From Limnobacter sp. (GTDB lineage Bacteria > Pseudomonadota > Gammaproteobacteria > Burkholderiales > Burkholderiaceae_E), in the NCBI GenBank assembly GCA_012513825.1, contig JAAZBL010000469.1, positions 1-34,634 of the forward strand: a stretch of DNA of 34,634 nucleotides, given 5' to 3'. Both the position numbers and the translations under genes were made by a program. The notes below the pieces were generated by a model that saw only the letters and a program-made list of their open reading frames with translations, was not told the DNA's origin and ran no database searches. Positions 23,675-33,281 of this stretch are shown here, in pieces; the first letter of the stretch is position 1; each line of letters opens with the position of its first letter.

Positions 23675-24456
23675 CGCCGGCGCTTGAACGGGTGCGTGCT
23701 GCTCAGGCCGCCGTCGACCGCGATCGCCTGGCCGTTCACGTAAGACGCCTCGTCGCTGGCCAGGAACGCGGCCATCGCGGCGATCTCCTCGGGCAGGCCG
23801 TAGCGCAGCGTCGGGTTGAGCTGGCCCAGCTTGTCCTGGCTGCCGCGAGAACGCGCGTAGTCGAAGACCGGTTTCGTCATGCCGGTCTCGATCAGCCCGG
23901 GGCAGACGGCATTGATCCGCACGCCGGTCCCCCACATCGAGTTCGCTGCCGTCTGCACGAGGCTGACGACGCCCGCCTTGCTGGCGCTGTACGGGTTGCC
24001 GCCGGCGTTCGATCGCAGCGCGGCGACCGAGGCCGTGCAGACGATCGCGCCGTGGCCCTGCGCGACCATGTGCGGCCCGGCGTGCTTGATCGCGAGGAAC
24101 GGGCCGATCAGGTTCACGCGCAGCACCTCCGTCCACAGCGAGACGTCCTGCTCGAACAGCGGAATGTCGCCGCCGCTGATGCCGGCGTTCGCGTAGACGA
24201 CGTCGAGGCCGCCGAACGCTTCGATCGCGCGGGCGACGAAGCCGCGCACTGCATCCTCGTCGCCGGCATCGGCAGCCAGCGCGATCGCGTCGCCGCCGTC
24301 GGCGCGCACCATCGCCGCGGTCTCCTCGACCGCCTCGGCGCTTCGGTCGACCGCCAGCACGCGTGCGCCTTCGCGGGCGAACAGCCGGACGCTGGCGCGG
24401 CCGATGCCGCTGCCGGCGCCCGTGACGATCGCGCGCTTTCCTTCGAGTCTGCCCAT
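23668..24456 (-). CDS. short-chain dehydrogenase/reductase
   Basis: The 262-residue protein is a classical SDR. It has the coenzyme motif [11 protein letters not shown] (TGxxxGxG, residues 11-18), YANAGISGG, the catalytic Tyr-x-x-x-Lys YSASK near residues 156-160 and CPGLIETGM. The Asp in [10 protein letters not shown] after beta-strand 2 suggests NAD(H) preference. AGGAG precedes ATG 24456. It would oxidise or reduce a secondary alcohol or ketone in the cytoplasm; the substrate is unknown. Its stop codon falls in a 16-bp tandem repeat, and its C-terminus (KRRRA) may vary with that repeat. Confidence 0.92.
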   Translation of the reverse strand: MGRLEGKRAIVTGAGSGIGRASVRLFAREGARVLAVDRSAEAVEETAAMVRADGGDAIALAADAGDEDAVRGFVARAIEAFGGLDVVYANAGISGGDIPLFEQDVSLWTEVLRVNLIGPFLAIKHAGPHMVAQGHGAIVCTASVAALRSNAGGNPYSASKAGVVSLVQTAANSMWGTGVRINAVCPGLIETGMTKPVFDYARSRGSQDKLGQLNPTLRYGLPEEIAAMAAFLASDEASYVNGQAIAVDGGLSSTHPFKRRRA

Positions 24457-24553
24457 CTGCCTTCTCCTGTCGGGGTTCGTGTCGTGTGCTTCGGCCGTCG
24501 ATTCTGAACGATTTGCCGGCGGCCCCGGCCGGCTCGGCCCGGGAGACAGCGCG

Positions 24554-24559
24554 TAAGAT
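24554..24559 (+). promoter_or_regulatory. candidate -10 element of the SEC-C gene, leaderless arrangement
   Basis: TAAGAT is followed by 7 bases (GGCGGCC) and ATG 24567, with no ribosome site near that ATG. If this hexamer is the -10, the alternative ATG at 24558 would lie inside the promoter and could not be used. Confidence 0.4.
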
Positions 24560-24566
24560 GGCGGCC

Positions 24567-25292
24567 ATGGATCCAGACGAGACTGCCGCCTCGACCGGCG
24601 CCGCGCCCGCTGCCGGCGACGGCGCATCGGCCGATGTCGACTTCGAGCTGCTCGAGCGGCTGCTCGAAGAAGCGAACCCCGAGGATGCGATGGTCGTCGA
24701 GGAACTCGACGGCTTCCTGGCGGCGCTGGCCTGCGGCGCCGAAGAGGTCCCGCCCGACGAGTACCTGCCGGAAATCTTCGGTTTCGGCGACCACGCCGAA
24801 GTCGTCGCATCGGCGTCGCCCGAACTGCTGCAGATGATCGAGCAGCATCGCAGGCAGGTCGACTCGGCCCTCGACGAACAGCGCTTCGTGCCGGTGCTTG
24901 CGCACTACGACGACGGCAAACCCGACGGCGTCGCCTGGGCGGTGGGTTTCCTGCGCGGCGTCGGGATGCGCCCCGACGGCTGGGATGCGCTGCTCGACGA
25001 AGCCGAGTTCGCCGACGCGCTCGACGCCGCCGAACTGCTGGCCTCGACGCTCGACGACGACGGCCCGGATGCCGGCGAGACCTTGACCCGGCGCGAGCAC
25101 GAAGCGGCGATCGACCAGATGCTCGCCGACGTGGCCGACATCCACGAGTTCTTTCGTCCGTTTCGCAAGGCGGGTACGCTGCCGCAGGACATGCGTGTCG
25201 AAACGGTCCGGCGCGAGCACCCGAAGGTCGGGCGCAACGACCCCTGCCCGTGCGGCAGCGGTCGCAAGTACAAACAGTGCCACGGCCGCTGA
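24567..25292 (+). CDS. UPF0149 (YecA/YgfB-like) protein with C-terminal SEC-C zinc motif
   Basis: The 241-residue acidic protein has a UPF0149/YecA-type helical domain ([20 protein letters not shown], then [19 protein letters not shown]) and ends in a SEC-C motif ([20 protein letters not shown]) with the C-x-C...C-H zinc ligands found in SecA and many small proteins. SEC-C binds zinc and often contacts ribosomes or other proteins. The role is unknown. ATG 24567 is chosen because of the TAAGAT hexamer 7 bases upstream; ATG 24558, three codons earlier, has GGGAG 12 bases away and is the alternative. It is divergent from the SDR gene. Confidence 0.88.
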   Translation: MDPDETAASTGAAPAAGDGASADVDFELLERLLEEANPEDAMVVEELDGFLAALACGAEEVPPDEYLPEIFGFGDHAEVVASASPELLQMIEQHRRQVDSALDEQRFVPVLAHYDDGKPDGVAWAVGFLRGVGMRPDGWDALLDEAEFADALDAAELLASTLDDDGPDAGETLTRREHEAAIDQMLADVADIHEFFRPFRKAGTLPQDMRVETVRREHPKVGRNDPCPCGSGRKYKQCHGR

Positions 25293-25314
25293 CAGGGCGG
25301 CCGGGACGCCAGGG

Positions 25315-25596
25315 TTACTGACTGAGTTTGACCGGAAGAGTGGCGCCTTCGAGCCGCGTGCCCTGCGCGGGAAGCAGGGCCGGCTTGTTCAGGCTCGCAG
25401 GCGCGATCGTCGACGTAGCAGCTTGCCTGCTGACGAGCGTGGCGGACGAATCTTCATCGGTCGGGACGGTCAATACGAGTACGATCGAGGCGAGTGCGAT
25501 GGAGATCAGCAACGCGGCGACCAGAACGTAGCCGAGAAAGGCGGCCCATTCGCGCCAGTCGGTCGTCGGGGTGGCCGATCCGTTGGTAGTCTGCAT
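25315..25596 (-). CDS. small single-pass membrane protein of unknown function
   Basis: The 93-residue protein has a polar N-terminus (MQTTNGSATPTTDWREW), one strong membrane helix at about residues 18-43 and a Ser/Thr/Ala-rich tail ending LPVKLSQ. It has no recognisable domain. ATG 25596 is chosen because the sequence further upstream in frame (to 25695) is basic and unlike a protein start. It is divergent from the pdsR-like gene, sharing a 155-base intergenic region, and the PdsRS system may control it; that is inference from position. It converges on the SEC-C gene 22 bases away. Confidence 0.62.
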   Translation of the reverse strand: MQTTNGSATPTTDWREWAAFLGYVLVAALLISIALASIVLVLTVPTDEDSSATLVSRQAATSTIAPASLNKPALLPAQGTRLEGATLPVKLSQ

Positions 25597-25738
25597 TCCC
25601 GAAGCATTCCTTCCGCCCGCTAGGCGGGGACCGTTGCAAAAGCTGGCAATTGTCGACTCGACGGTGTGCATGCGCAAGGCTCTACGAGGATGCAATCCGT
25701 AGCGATTCGGGCATTCCTGGGGCAGTCCGGGTTTGCGC

Positions 25739-25744
25739 TAGAGT
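25739..25744 (+). promoter_or_regulatory. candidate -10 element of pdsR, leaderless arrangement
   Basis: TAGAGT is followed by 7 bases (GAAGTCC) and ATG 25752, without a good ribosome site. This is the same layout as in front of yaeQ and the SEC-C gene. Further upstream, TTGC-N8-GCAA (within TTGCAAAAGCTGGCAATTG) is a small inverted repeat that could bind a regulator. Confidence 0.4.
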
Positions 25745-25751
25745 GAAGTCC

Positions 25752-26447
25752 ATGGCAAGACGCATAGCAGTCATCGAAGACGAACCGGCGATCCGCGAAA
25801 ACCTGCGCGACGCGCTCGCACGCCAGGGGTTCGAGGTCGCCACCTTCGGCAGTCGCGCCGAGGCCCAGCAGGTCATGCAGATCCGGCTGCCCGACATGGC
25901 GATCATCGATGTCGGCCTAGGCGACGAACCCGACGGCGGCTTCGAGTTGTGCCGCTGGCTCCGCGAACGAGCCCCGGCGCTGCCGATCCTGATGCTGTCG
26001 GCACGCGACTCCGAGATCGACATCGTGTCGGGCCTGCGCCTGGGGGCCGACGACTACATCACGAAGAACGTCAGCCTGCCGCACCTGCTTGCGCGGGTCA
26101 CCGCGCTGTTCCGTCGCGCCGACGCGGTCGCGCAGCCGGCCGACCGCAGCGAACCGCTGGTGCGCGGCCCGCTGCGCCTGGACGTCGCCCGCTTCGAGGC
26201 GAGCTGGCGCGGCATCCCGGTGTCGCTGACGGTCACCGAGTTCTGGATGCTGCATACGCTGGCCGCGCATCCCGGCCACGTGCGCGATCGCGATGCGCTG
26301 ATGCGCGAGGCGAACCTCGTCGTCGACGACCAGACGGTCACGTCCTACGTCAAGCGCCTGCGCCGCAAGTTCGAAGCGGTCGACAAGAATTTCGACGCGA
26401 TCGAGACTGTCTACGGGCTCGGCTACCGGTTCCTCGTCCGAGACTGA
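25752..26447 (+). CDS. pdsR: proteobacterial dedicated sortase system response regulator PdsR-like
   Basis: The 231-residue OmpR-type regulator has a receiver (RRIAVIEDEPAIRENLRDAL, phospho-Asp53 in AIIDVGLGDEPDGGFELC) and a winged helix (SLTVTEFWMLHTLAAHPGHV, then DDQTVTSYVKRLRRKF and ETVYGLGYRFLVRD). The insertion GLGDEPDGGFELCRWL and the segment DDYITKNVSLPHLLARVTAL match from memory the family paired with PdsS in proteobacterial sortase loci. It is followed 63 bases later by the matching kinase. No sortase gene or LPXTG-type target is present in the window, so either they lie elsewhere or this pair serves another purpose. Confidence 0.85.
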   Translation: MARRIAVIEDEPAIRENLRDALARQGFEVATFGSRAEAQQVMQIRLPDMAIIDVGLGDEPDGGFELCRWLRERAPALPILMLSARDSEIDIVSGLRLGADDYITKNVSLPHLLARVTALFRRADAVAQPADRSEPLVRGPLRLDVARFEASWRGIPVSLTVTEFWMLHTLAAHPGHVRDRDALMREANLVVDDQTVTSYVKRLRRKFEAVDKNFDAIETVYGLGYRFLVRD

Positions 26448-26510
26448 GCGCCCGATGGGTAGCGCAGCGGACGGCCGGGCGCTGCGCCCGGTCCCGGCAG
26501 GTTCCTGAGG

Positions 26511-28694
26511 ATGGCAACCCGGCGCGGAAACTGGCGCTGGCGGCTGCCGATCGGCCTGCGGTTCACGCTGGTTCTTTCGCTGATCCCCTTGCTCGTGCTG
26601 CCGCTGATCGGGCTGCGCTTCGTCGAGCTGATGACCGAGCTGGCGCGCAACGAGCGCCTCGAAACGCTGGACATCAGCGCGCGCAATCTCGCGGTGCCGC
26701 TGCACGAGCGCCCGGAACTGTTCCTGCCGCCCGATGCGACGCCGCGCCCCGACTCGATCCGCTCGGTGCCGGTGGCGAGCCTCGACGTGATCGACGTCGA
26801 CCAGCGGGCGGACGAATGGCTCGCCGTCGGCGCGCAGCCCCTGATCGACGTCGGCACGCGCAGCGAAGCGGCGAGGCCGGTCACTGCGACGCTGCGCGTG
26901 GCGCGCTCGCAGGCGGCGCCAGGCAAGCTGTACCTGCTGGTCGATTCCGACGACGAGCGGCTGGTTCGTCCGCAGATTCGCGACGGTGTCAGGCTGACCG
27001 GCGACGAACTGATCGTGTCCTTCGGCGACCGGAGCGCCGAGATGCGCGAGATTCGCGTGCAGCCGGTCGAGCGAAACGATGGCTGGCTGGCGGAGATCGA
27101 GATCGACCCGGAGCCGGAGCTGCTGCGCATCCGGATCATCGACGTCGACTACCTGGGGTCGAGGCGGGTCGAAGGCGAGCTCGACACCGGCCTGCTTGCG
27201 CCGGCCAAGGCCGACAGCGAACGGGCGGCCGCCGATCCCCGGATCGCGCTGTGGCAATCGCCTTCGCGCTCGCTGGCGCGGGCCGCAGGCCGGGTTTCGG
27301 TCTACGACGCCTCCGGCGAACTGCTCGCGCGCACCGGCGAGCTGAAGGCCGGCGAAGAGATCGGCTCCGGATGGCAGACGCGGCTCGCGCGCACGCTGTT
27401 CCGGGTGGCCGACGCACTGCGTCCGGCGGCGCCCGACGTGCTCGTGGTCGGCGACCCCGCGCCGGTGGCGGCAGGCGAGGAGCCGCCGGCCCCGGGCTCC
27501 GGCGTTACCGTCGTGCATGCGCCCGATGCCTCCGCACCCGCTCCCCCCGCCAAACAGGTGGTTTCCGAAGACGGGGCGAAGGCCACGACGATCTCGGTGC
27601 TCACGCGCGCCCTGAGCGGGCTGCCGGCGCATTCGATCCGCCGGCTGAGTGCGGATATCGGGATGCCGGCATGGCTGCTGTCGAGCGCCCATCCGGTCTG
27701 GGTCGGCGATCGCGTCGTGGGGGCGCTGGTCATCGAGGAAAACACGGCCTCGCGCCTCGCGTTCGGCCAACGTGCGATCGAGCGGCTGACCTTGCTGGCG
27801 GCGCTGGCGCTGCTGTCGAGTACCGTGGCGCTGCTGCTGGTCGGCTCGGTGACGGTCTGGCGCATCGTGCGCCTGCGTCGGGCCGCCGAGCGGGCCATCG
27901 ATCCGTACGGGCGGGTCGTCGGGCGCATCCAGCCCAGCGCGATCGGCGACGAGATCGGTGCGCTGACGCACAGCCATGCCAAGGTGCTCGAGCGGCTGGG
28001 CCAGCACCAGCAGTACCTCGGCAACCTGCGCAGCCGGCTGGTCCACGAGTTGCGCACGCCCATCATGGTCGTGCGCTCCTCGCTCGACAACCTGGCGGCG
28101 GAGAGCGACGAAAGGCTGCGCGCGGACTATCTGGAGCGCGTGCGCGACGGCGCTCAGCGCCTCGAGCGAATCCTGTCCAGCATGGGCGAGGCGTCGAGCC
28201 TCGAGTCGATGCTGACCGAGAGCGAACTCGAGGTCGTCAGCCTCGCAGCCCTCGTCGAAGGCTGTACCGACGGATACCGAAGCGCGTTCGGCGACCGGTT
28301 CGAGCTCGACCGCGATCCCTCGGAGGCGCGCTGTCCGGTCGTGCCCGACGCGATCGCGCAGGCGCTCGACAAGCTGGTATCGAACGCAATCGACTTTGCC
28401 GAACCCGACTCGCCGATCCGGATCTCGCTGCGCCGGGCCGGCGAGCGGCGGCCCGCCTGGCGAATCAGCGTCGCGAACCGCGGCCCCTCGCTGCCGCCGA
28501 ACATGGGCGATCTGCTGTTCGATTCGATGGTCTCGGTGCGGCGCGGGCGGGCCGGGCGCAGCACCCACCTCGGAATGGGCCTTTACATGGTGCGGCTGGT
28601 GGCCGAGTTCCATGGCGGGCGCGCCTTCGCGCACGACGTGCGCGGCGGCGTCGAGGTCGGGTTCACCGTGCGGGCGGCGCGATCGGAGCATTGA
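26511..28694 (+). CDS. pdsS: proteobacterial dedicated sortase system histidine kinase PdsS-like
   Basis: The 727-residue kinase has a membrane helix at about residues 16-38, an unusually large periplasmic region of about 380 residues, a second helix at about 423-450, HisKA with RSRLVHELRTPIMVVRSSLD (His512) and a HATPase domain. The ATP-binding G1 box is atypical (VANRGPSLPPNMGDLLFDSM) while G2 is intact (HLGMGLYMVRLV); I recall the same pattern in PdsS relatives. Length and layout fit that family. It is in tandem with the PdsR-like regulator and followed by a small secreted-protein gene. The large sensor domain suggests detection of an envelope or surface signal. Confidence 0.85.
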   Translation: MATRRGNWRWRLPIGLRFTLVLSLIPLLVLPLIGLRFVELMTELARNERLETLDISARNLAVPLHERPELFLPPDATPRPDSIRSVPVASLDVIDVDQRADEWLAVGAQPLIDVGTRSEAARPVTATLRVARSQAAPGKLYLLVDSDDERLVRPQIRDGVRLTGDELIVSFGDRSAEMREIRVQPVERNDGWLAEIEIDPEPELLRIRIIDVDYLGSRRVEGELDTGLLAPAKADSERAAADPRIALWQSPSRSLARAAGRVSVYDASGELLARTGELKAGEEIGSGWQTRLARTLFRVADALRPAAPDVLVVGDPAPVAAGEEPPAPGSGVTVVHAPDASAPAPPAKQVVSEDGAKATTISVLTRALSGLPAHSIRRLSADIGMPAWLLSSAHPVWVGDRVVGALVIEENTASRLAFGQRAIERLTLLAALALLSSTVALLLVGSVTVWRIVRLRRAAERAIDPYGRVVGRIQPSAIGDEIGALTHSHAKVLERLGQHQQYLGNLRSRLVHELRTPIMVVRSSLDNLAAESDERLRADYLERVRDGAQRLERILSSMGEASSLESMLTESELEVVSLAALVEGCTDGYRSAFGDRFELDRDPSEARCPVVPDAIAQALDKLVSNAIDFAEPDSPIRISLRRAGERRPAWRISVANRGPSLPPNMGDLLFDSMVSVRRGRAGRSTHLGMGLYMVRLVAEFHGGRAFAHDVRGGVEVGFTVRAARSEH

Positions 28695-28805
28695 GCGCCG
28701 CGCCCGCTTCCGGCCGGTTCGTGACTCAACGGTGATCGATTCGCGCTTCGGGCGCCATTGCGCAGCGACGCCAATGCAAGCTTCGAGGACCAGACTTCGC
28801 AACGT

Positions 28806-28827
28806 GGGCGACGATCCGATGTCGCCC
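28806..28827. other. 7-bp inverted repeat upstream of the small secreted protein
   Basis: GGGCGAC (28806-28812) and GTCGCCC (28821-28827) are perfect reverse complements around an 8-base loop, ending 24 bases before ATG 28852. It may be an operator, a leader hairpin or a terminator of the pdsRS transcript. There is no T-run. Confidence 0.35.
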
Positions 28828-28851
28828 GGTCGCAAGCTGGGAGTGATTGCA

Positions 28852-29172
28852 ATGCGCGCAACGATTCATCGGTCGAACGCAGTCTCGACGATCCTGCTCT
28901 CATTGGTCGTCGTGCTCGGCGCGGCGGCTGCCCAGGCGCAGCATGTCGGTACCGAGACCGGCTATCCGGCGAACCTGATGTCGTCGGCGAGCCCGATGTC
29001 GTCGGTCATCCGGAGCCCGGGTCCGTCGGCGGACGTCGAACCGTTCCTGGTCCAGTCGAACGAGGGGCCGATCGAGGAACGCAAGGTGATCGTCGATTCC
29101 TCGGTCGATCCGGACCTGGTCCGGATCGATGCGGGGGCCGAGCCGCCGTTCGACATCGGTCACTTCGCCTGA
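28852..29172 (+). CDS. small secreted protein of unknown function downstream of pdsS
   Basis: The 106-residue protein has a clear signal peptide (basic MRATIHRSN, a hydrophobic core to about residue 25, cleavage near AAAQAQH). The mature part is about 75 residues, acidic and proline/serine-rich, with an internal short duplication (LMSSASPMSSVI), no cysteines and no recognisable domain; it lacks an LPXTG motif and a C-terminal hydrophobic anchor. GGGAG lies about 9 bases before ATG 28852. It lies 157 bases after pdsS on the same strand, so it may be an output or partner of that system, though nothing in the sequence proves this. A tandem repeat begins 6 bases after its stop. Confidence 0.68.
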   Translation: MRATIHRSNAVSTILLSLVVVLGAAAAQAQHVGTETGYPANLMSSASPMSSVIRSPGPSADVEPFLVQSNEGPIEERKVIVDSSVDPDLVRIDAGAEPPFDIGHFA

Positions 29173-29177
29173 ATCGA

Positions 29178-29213
29178 CGATGGGGCGCCGGCGAACGATG
29201 GGGCGCCGGCGCA
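29178..29213. repeat. two 18-bp direct repeats after the secreted-protein gene
   Basis: CGATGGGGCGCCGGCGAA (29178-29195) is followed directly by CGATGGGGCGCCGGCGCA (29196-29213). A second simple-repeat patch built from GGGCATCG/GGATCGGC lies at about 29294-29338. Together they fill much of the 240-base gap before the amidase; no promoter is evident there. Confidence 0.65.
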
Positions 29214-29414
29214 GGCCATCGCCTTCGGCCAGCGGCGCAGGATGCTGCGCGGCGTGCTGCTTCCCTGGCTCGCGCAGCGCGGCTTCGTAGCGTCGGGATC
29301 GGCATCGGGCATCGCGTGTCGGGCATCGCGGATCGGCGCGGTTCACGCCAGAGCCGCGCGGATGCGATGATCGGGCCCGCCCCATTCGTCTCGGCGCCTG
29401 GCGCCGCCGTCCCG

Positions 29415-30866
29415 ATGAACGACATCCTTGCCCTCGATGCCCTGTCGCTGTCGCGTCGAATCCGTGCGCGCGACCTGTCCTGTCGCGAACTGATGCGCGC
29501 CTGTCTCGACCAGATCGCGGCGTTCAATCCGCGCCTGAACGCGATCGTCTCGCTCGAACCCGAGGAGCGGCTGTTCGAGCAGGCCGACCACTGCGACGCG
29601 CTGCTGGCTCGCGGCGAATGGCTCGGCTGGATGCACGGAATGCCGCAGGCGCCGAAGGATCTCGCCGCCACGCGCGGGATCCGGACGACTTCCGGCTCGC
29701 CGATCCTGGCGCAGTTCGTCCCGGCGCAGGACGACACGATCGTCGAGCGCGTGCGGGCGGCCGGCGCGATCCTGATCGGCAAGACCAACGTGCCCGAGTT
29801 CGGACTCGGTTCGCAGACCTTCAACGAGGTTTTCGGCGCCACCCGCAACCCCTGGCACCCGTCGCGCACGGCCGGCGGATCGAGCGGCGGTGCGGCGGCT
29901 GCGCTCGCGGCGCGGATGCTCCCGGTGGCCGACGGCAGCGACATGATGGGCTCGCTGCGCAATCCGGCGGCGTTCTGCCACGTCTACGGGTTTCGCCCGT
30001 CACGCGGTCTGGTGCCGAAGACGCTGGCGCCCGATCTGTTCTGCCAGCAGCTCTCGACCGACGGGCCGATGGGCCGCACGGTGGCCGACGTCGCACGCCT
30101 GCTCGCGACGCAGGCCGGCTACGATCCGCGCGCGCCGCTTTCGCTCGATGCCGACCCGGCGACCTTCGAGCAGCCGCTGAGCCGCGACTGGCAGGGGACC
30201 CGGATCGGCTGGCTCGGCGACCTTGGCGGATACCTGCCTTTCGATCCCGGCGTGCTCGACCTGTGCCGCGACGCGCTCGGAACCTTCGATACGCTCGGTT
30301 GCGTCGTCGACGAGGCCCGTCTCGATTTCGCGCCCGAGCGCATCTGGCAGGCCTGGCTGACTTGGCGTCGCTTCCTGGTCAGCGGCTCGCTCGGCGCCTA
30401 CTACGACAATCCGCGCCAGCGTGCGCTGCTCAAGCCCGAGGCGGTCTGGGAGATCGAGCAGGGTCGCACGACCTCGGCGGCCGACGTCTATCGCGCCTCG
30501 GTCGAGCGCAGCGCGCTGTACCGCGCCGTGCTGTCGCTGTTCGAGCGCTTCGACTTCCTCGTGCTGCCGAGCGCGCAGGTGTTTCCGTTCGACGTCGACG
30601 AGCGCTGGCCGAAGCAGGTCGGCGGCCGCGCGATGGATACCTACCACCGCTGGATGGAAGTCGTCATCGTCCCGACCTTGACGGGCTGCCCGGCGCTCGC
30701 CGTGCCGGCGGGATTCGGCAGCGGCGAGGCCGAAGGCCTGCCCACGGGCATCCAGATCGTCGGACGTCCGCGCGACGACCTGTCGGTGCTGCAGATCGGC
30801 CATGCCTGGGAGCAGGCCGGACGCTGGAACCTGCAGCTGCCGCCGATGCTGGAAAGCGGCGGCTGA
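29415..30866 (+). CDS. amidase signature family enzyme
   Basis: The 483-residue protein is an amidase-signature hydrolase. The catalytic Lys is in QAPKDLAATRG (about residue 81), the Gly/Ser-rich stretch TAGGSSGGAAAALA carries the cis-Ser, and the nucleophilic Ser is in SDMMGSLRNPAAF, where the usual Gly-Gly-Ser-Ile context is altered to Met-Met-Gly-Ser-Leu. LPTGIQIVGRP near the end is the common C-terminal family motif. No signal peptide. It hydrolyses a carboxamide of unknown identity; it is not a GatA of a gatCAB operon. ATG 29415 fits homologous N-termini; ATG 29367 in the same frame is possible. It converges on the CHRD gene. Confidence 0.9.
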   Translation: MNDILALDALSLSRRIRARDLSCRELMRACLDQIAAFNPRLNAIVSLEPEERLFEQADHCDALLARGEWLGWMHGMPQAPKDLAATRGIRTTSGSPILAQFVPAQDDTIVERVRAAGAILIGKTNVPEFGLGSQTFNEVFGATRNPWHPSRTAGGSSGGAAAALAARMLPVADGSDMMGSLRNPAAFCHVYGFRPSRGLVPKTLAPDLFCQQLSTDGPMGRTVADVARLLATQAGYDPRAPLSLDADPATFEQPLSRDWQGTRIGWLGDLGGYLPFDPGVLDLCRDALGTFDTLGCVVDEARLDFAPERIWQAWLTWRRFLVSGSLGAYYDNPRQRALLKPEAVWEIEQGRTTSAADVYRASVERSALYRAVLSLFERFDFLVLPSAQVFPFDVDERWPKQVGGRAMDTYHRWMEVVIVPTLTGCPALAVPAGFGSGEAEGLPTGIQIVGRPRDDLSVLQIGHAWEQAGRWNLQLPPMLESGG

Positions 30867-30886
30867 CGCAGGCGCCGGAGCCGGGT

Positions 30887-31315
30887 TCAGGGCTCGAGCT
30901 GCCCCCGCAGCTCGCCGCCCTTGTGCTGCGCGCTGTGCACGTTCACGTAGAGCTTTCCGGCCTTGAACGCCTCGTATTGAGCGTCGGTCAGCTTCGCGCC
31001 CGCCGGTACCTTCCACTTGCCGTCGCCGGCGTCTTCGAGCGGGACGGCGATGCCGCCGTTCGCGCCCTTCGCGCCTTCGTGGATGTGCGCCATCGTGCCC
31101 TGGACGCCGGTCGTCTCTACGCCGCTGACCGTCTTGTCGTCGCCGACGGTGATGGTGCCCTGGCCCCGGGCCTCGGTCTCGACCGGGGGGACTTCCTCGG
31201 CGCCGCTGAGCTCGACTTCGACCGACTGGGCCAGGGCGGCCGCCGACAGGGCCATGGCGCTCGCCGCAAGCAGCACGGCAATTCGCGTCTGACGGAAACG
31301 AACGCTGATGCTCAT
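30887..31315 (-). CDS. CHRD domain secreted protein
   Basis: The 142-residue protein has a signal peptide (MSISVRFRQTRIAVLLAASA, cleavage near ALAQS at about residue 30) and a single CHRD domain (VEVELSGAEEVPPVETEARG, then MAHIHEGAKGANGGIAVPLE and YVNVHSAQHKGGELRGQL). CHRD domains occur in chordin and in many bacterial exported proteins; the conserved His residues may bind metal, but function is unknown. GGAGGACC precedes ATG 31315. Two identical palindromes spaced 21 bases lie about 60-90 bases upstream and may regulate it. ettA lies upstream on the same strand. Confidence 0.9.
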   Translation of the reverse strand: MSISVRFRQTRIAVLLAASAMALSAAALAQSVEVELSGAEEVPPVETEARGQGTITVGDDKTVSGVETTGVQGTMAHIHEGAKGANGGIAVPLEDAGDGKWKVPAGAKLTDAQYEAFKAGKLYVNVHSAQHKGGELRGQLEP

Positions 31316-31373
31316 GTCACGGTCCTCCGCGTCCGGGAAGCCGGTGTCCGGCGTCTCCGGGTTGCCGCCGGAA

Positions 31374-31407
31374 TGGCAGGCTGCCACGCCGTGGCGGCAG
31401 GCTGCCA
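31374..31407. promoter_or_regulatory. paired palindromes GGCAGgCTGCC, 21 bp apart
   Basis: GGCAG-G-CTGCC occurs at 31375-31385 and again at 31396-31406, centres 21 bases apart, i.e. two helical turns. A third palindrome CCAC-GCC-GTGG (31384-31394) sits exactly between them. On the minus strand CACAAT precedes the array and could be a -10 for the CHRD gene, placing the sites at the transcript start. This looks like a cooperative operator; a double hairpin after ettA is the alternative. Confidence 0.5.
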
Positions 31408-31476
31408 TTGTGCGCCTCGCGCGGCCTGCGGGGAATGTCCCGTTCGGGCGTGCGCGACCCTTCCGGACGGCAGCGC

Positions 31477-33150
<1,674 letters not shown>

Positions 33151-33227
33151 TGACTGCACTCGATTCGCGGGAGAAGGGCTGCCGGCGCGGCCTCTGCGGG
33201 CGGCGGCGGGCAGGCTCGATGCCCCCG

Positions 33228-33233
33228 ATTATG
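33228..33233 (-). promoter_or_regulatory. candidate -10 element of ettA
   Basis: The minus strand reads GGCATAATCGG, giving CATAAT 77 bases before ATG 33150 in otherwise very GC-rich sequence. No clear -35 is found. It suggests ettA has its own promoter, separate from arsC upstream. Confidence 0.4.
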
Positions 33234-33256
33234 CCTGCTCGGACGAAACGGACGCA

Positions 33257-33274
33257 GCGCGCACCCGAGCGCGC
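33257..33274. terminator. short GC hairpin after arsC
   Basis: GCGCGC (33257-33262) and GCGCGC (33269-33274) flank a 6-base loop, 7 bases beyond the arsC stop on the minus strand. All-GC stem of 6 bp and no T-run make it a weak terminator candidate. Confidence 0.25.
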
Positions 33275-33281
33275 GAGCCGA

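Noticed and set aside
25917-28835. A 2.9-kb open frame on the minus strand opposite pdsR/pdsS
   Set aside because: It lacks recognisable motifs and has composition typical of an antisense shadow; both plus-strand genes have full family motifs.
30740-30756. LPTGI in the amidase as a possible sortase motif related to the PdsRS system
   Set aside because: This is the standard C-terminal LPTGIQIVG motif of amidase-signature enzymes; the protein has no signal peptide or C-terminal membrane anchor.
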